Assembly (NCBI GenBank): GCA_964439135.1 | Contig: CAYTNN010000212.1 | Location: 1 to 7,970, forward strand | DNA: 7,970 bases | Direction of reading: 5' to 3' | Source: JAFGPJ01 sp964439135 | GTDB taxonomy: Bacteria; Planctomycetota; Phycisphaerae; Sedimentisphaerales; Anaerobacaceae | Shown here: positions 6,079-7,970 of the stretch, piece by piece | Layout: every line of letters begins with the position of its first letter | Position numbering within the stretch: the first letter of the stretch is position 1 | Notes under the pieces: generated by a model | Seen by the model: only the letters and a program-made list of their open reading frames with translations | What the model was told of the DNA's origin: nothing | Database searches by the model: none | Program-made: the position numbers and the translations under genes

Positions 6079-6798
6079 TCACCATTCGCCTACATAGACT
6101 CCTGGTTCGACTAGCAACCAGCATTCGTATCGGGACTCAAGGTCGGATTCTGAAATCACCATGTCCTCCAGTCCGATTGTTGCTCCCCAATGGTGAAAAC
6201 CCCCACCTGCAAATATATAGACCTCAGGATTGCCGTTCTTGTCCTCGGAGAGCGATACGACACCAAAACACATCGCTTTCAGAGCCTCCGGCAGCTCATC
6301 CGCAGATAGATAGTCACGCCTTGGGATATAATCCTTTTTGTCAAGAGTCTTCAGCCAATCCCGTATGGCCTGTATATCAGACTGGCTTCTGACTCGGTCT
6401 CTAAGGCCGTATGTAAAAGCTGCTGCATCAGGCCATAATTGTGATTCGACTCGAAGACACATTGGCATTATTAACAAGATCACGAATACTATCGGAAGAC
6501 AGATTTCGGTGATGATTAATGTTCTCCTTGCCCACTTGCATTTTCTCCATGCGTAAATCAATCGCACAATGCTTGCGAAGAAAAAAAAGATCATCAAGAT
6601 AAATGCTAATGGATAGAGCATGCAGACAGTAATGGGCATGTGACGACTCAATCTCCCACATAGGTAGCCCGTGAAGCCCCAAAAAGAAACAAAAAAAATG
6701 CACAAAACGGGCAGAACGAGGAAAACCACATGCGAATCTTTCCATTTACCGCGTGCTGTCTTGTCCACGGTCCGCACGGGCTTTGTGTGTTCATTCAT
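6079..6798 (-). CDS. Hypothetical membrane protein with three transmembrane helices and a C-terminal soluble domain
   Basis: I do not recognise a family. The 239-residue protein has a polar, basic N-terminus (1-22), then hydrophobic segments at about 24-46, 56-82 (with LAFILMIFFFFASIV) and 93-113. A soluble domain follows (about 114-239) with DIQAIRDWLKTL (131-142), an acidic Leu-rich stretch, and a Gly-rich FAGGGFHHWGA around 187-197. The basic cluster WRKCKWARR (84-92) between helices 2 and 3 suggests a cytoplasmic loop, which would place the C-terminal domain outside the cytoplasm. ATG at 6798 is chosen because GAAAGG (plus coordinates 6806-6811) lies 7 nt upstream. An in-frame GTG at 6813 would add five residues but overlaps that site. 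G+C in two sampled lines (about 43% and 35%) is below the 53% of a sampled operon line, hinting at a different history. It runs convergent to the operon and divergent from the sulfatase. Confidence 0.8.
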   Translation of the reverse strand: MNEHTKPVRTVDKTARGKWKDSHVVFLVLPVLCIFFVSFWGFTGYLCGRLSRHMPITVCMLYPLAFILMIFFFFASIVRLIYAWRKCKWARRTLIITEICLPIVFVILLIMPMCLRVESQLWPDAAAFTYGLRDRVRSQSDIQAIRDWLKTLDKKDYIPRRDYLSADELPEALKAMCFGVVSLSEDKNGNPEVYIFAGGGFHHWGATIGLEDMVISESDLESRYECWLLVEPGVYVGEW

Positions 6799-6842
6799 AT
6801 CCGTGCCTTTCACACTTCACCGAGCTTTCACGGCTTTCTTCC

Positions 6843-6871
6843 TTGATATCTCGGCTCTTTACATTTATATC
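6843..6871 (+). promoter_or_regulatory. Candidate promoter for the sulfatase gene
   Basis: TTGATA (6843-6848, 5 of 6 to the -35 consensus) is followed after 17 bp by TATATC (6866-6871, 4 of 6 to the -10). Transcription would start near 6878, about 59 nt before the sulfatase ATG. Its footprint overlaps the opposing promoter at 6875-6903. Confidence 0.4.
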
Positions 6872-6874
6872 TAT

Positions 6875-6903
6875 AGTAAACTTAAAAGAAGTATCGATGT
6901 CAA
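6875..6903 (-). promoter_or_regulatory. Candidate promoter for the membrane-protein gene
   Basis: On the minus strand a perfect TTGACA (plus coordinates 6898-6903) is followed after 17 bp by TTTACT (6875-6880, 4 of 6). Transcription would start near 6868, giving a leader of about 70 nt. A small inverted repeat, AGTAT (6890-6894) and ATACT (6903-6907), straddles the -35 and could be an operator. That last point is only a suggestion. Confidence 0.5.
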
Positions 6904-6936
6904 TACTCTATACATAAAAACAACAGGGAGGTCGAA

Positions 6937-7970
6937 ATGAAGAATCTGAATCGACGCGACTTTCTCAGGCTGGCGGCCGGTGGTTCCGTTGCGGCGGGAT
7001 TGTCTTTGACTGGTTGTGAGGGTGGTTTTGCCGGAGGCGGTACTGCTGCGAAGAAGCCGCCGAATATCATTTTCCTGCTGACCGACGACCAGCGAGCCGA
7101 CACGATGGGCTGTACGGGCAACCCGATTATTCAAACGCCGAATATGGATGCGACGGCAAAGGGCGGTGTGCGGTTCACGAACGCCTTTGTCACCACCTCG
7201 ATCTGTGCATCCAGCCGGGCGAGCATCTTCTCCGGCCAGTGGACAAGCCGGCACGGCATCACAGACTTCGCTACACATTTTTCGCCGGAGGCACTGGCAC
7301 AGACATATCCCATGCTGCTTCGCGGGGCCGGTTATCGAATCGGCTTTATCGGAAAGTACGGCGTAGGAACACAAAAGGACCTGCCGGTCGATCAGTACGA
7401 TTACTGGAAAGGCTTTCCCGGCCAGGGCCGGTACGAAAACAAGGACAAGGACGGCAAATATAAACACCTCACGCAGATCATGGGCGAGCAGGCGATCGAG
7501 TTTATGCAAGGCTGCTCTAAGGACAAGCCCTTCTGCCTGTCTATAAGTTTCAAAGCACCTCACGTTCAGGACAGCGACCCGCGACAGTTCATTTACGACC
7601 GCGCTTATAAAGATTTGTATAAGGATACGATTATTCCGGTTCCTGAAAAGGCAGACCGGCATTATTTCGAAGCCCTGCCGGAATTTCTGCGAACCTCCGA
7701 GGCCCGCAGGCGGTGGGACATGCGTTTTTCCACGCCGGAAAAGTTTCAGGAATCCGTTAAGAGCTACTACCGCCTGATCTTCGGCGTCGATGTCGTCATC
7801 GGCAAGATTCGGGAACAGTTAAAGCAGCTCGATTTTGATGACAACACAGTTTTAATGCTGATCGGCGACAACGGTTTTTATCTCGGCGAGTACGGCCTGG
7901 CGGGCAAATGGTTCCCGCACGAAGAATCGATCCGCGTGCCGCTGGTTGTCTTCGATCCCAGGGCGGGCAA
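6937..7970 (+). CDS. Tat-exported lipoprotein sulfatase (partial, 3' end beyond the window)
   Basis: This is a type I (formylglycine) sulfatase that hydrolyses sulfate esters, probably of polysaccharides. 344 codons are present with no stop. The N-terminus has a twin-arginine signal (NRRDFLRL, R6-R7) and a lipobox LTGC with C27, so the protein should be exported folded and lipid-anchored. That fits cytoplasmic formylglycine formation. The sulfatase core is clear: metal ligands D50-D51 in LLTDDQRAD, nucleophile C90 in SICASSRASIFSG with R94, K140, H209 in FKAPH, D311-N312 in GDNG, and K324. Two sites differ from the textbook: the activation motif is C-A-S-S-R rather than CxPxR, and the GKWHLG segment is GKYGVG, so the usual histidine is missing. 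Sulfatases with related deviations occur in planctomycetes. AGGGAGG at 6925-6931 is 5 nt before the ATG. A maturation enzyme is not in the window, and the substrate cannot be read from the sequence. Confidence 0.95.
   Translation, partial: MKNLNRRDFLRLAAGGSVAAGLSLTGCEGGFAGGGTAAKKPPNIIFLLTDDQRADTMGCTGNPIIQTPNMDATAKGGVRFTNAFVTTSICASSRASIFSGQWTSRHGITDFATHFSPEALAQTYPMLLRGAGYRIGFIGKYGVGTQKDLPVDQYDYWKGFPGQGRYENKDKDGKYKHLTQIMGEQAIEFMQGCSKDKPFCLSISFKAPHVQDSDPRQFIYDRAYKDLYKDTIIPVPEKADRHYFEALPEFLRTSEARRRWDMRFSTPEKFQESVKSYYRLIFGVDVVIGKIREQLKQLDFDDNTVLMLIGDNGFYLGEYGLAGKWFPHEESIRVPLVVFDPRAG

Noticed and set aside
6871..7662. A 263-codon minus-strand frame opposite the sulfatase
   Set aside because: The plus strand encodes a clear sulfatase with signal peptide, nucleophile motif and metal ligands over the same bases.

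Overview
The window looks like a piece of a free-living bacterial chromosome, most likely from the Planctomycetota and perhaps the Phycisphaerae/Sedimentisphaerales side. That is inferred from gene style: a Tat-exported lipoprotein sulfatase, a ribosomal protein S16 with a very long Ala/Glu/Lys tail, and a translation operon lacking its usual rimM and rplS. No marker fixes the taxonomy and no database search was possible.

Layout. Positions 1-304 hold at most the last 24 codons of an unidentified upstream gene, then the leader and a good sigma-70-type promoter for ffh. From 308 to 5865 five genes lie on the + strand: ffh (SRP GTPase), a small 104-residue gene, rpsP (S16), trmD (tRNA m1G37 methyltransferase), and a 679-residue fusion of a SAM methyltransferase with a D-Ala-D-Ala-ligase-like ATP-grasp enzyme. 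After a 213-bp intergenic stretch with a repeat-type hairpin, a convergent minus-strand gene (6079-6798) encodes a three-helix membrane protein of unknown function. Its promoter region is shared, back to back, with a sulfatase gene that starts at 6937 and runs off the window end.

How the genes fit together. ffh, rpsP and trmD are the classic neighbours linking membrane targeting, the 30S subunit and tRNA modification. The small gene between ffh and rpsP is the most interesting object here. It can be laid almost collinearly on the Ffh M domain, including the MTP.E...D...LAA helix-turn-helix region, but the arginines that bind SRP RNA are replaced by acidic or neutral residues and it has few methionines. 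It may be a stand-alone, RNA-binding-dead M-domain relative. The methyltransferase/ligase fusion sits 17 bp after trmD with a strong Shine-Dalgarno sequence, so a probable peptide- or amide-forming enzyme appears to be co-expressed with core translation genes.

Two copies of a 24-bp hairpin repeat (1747-1770 and 6009-6032) share 18 of 24 bases and show a compensatory stem change. The membrane-protein gene looks more AT-rich than the operon in the lines sampled, which may mark the start of a more accessory region.
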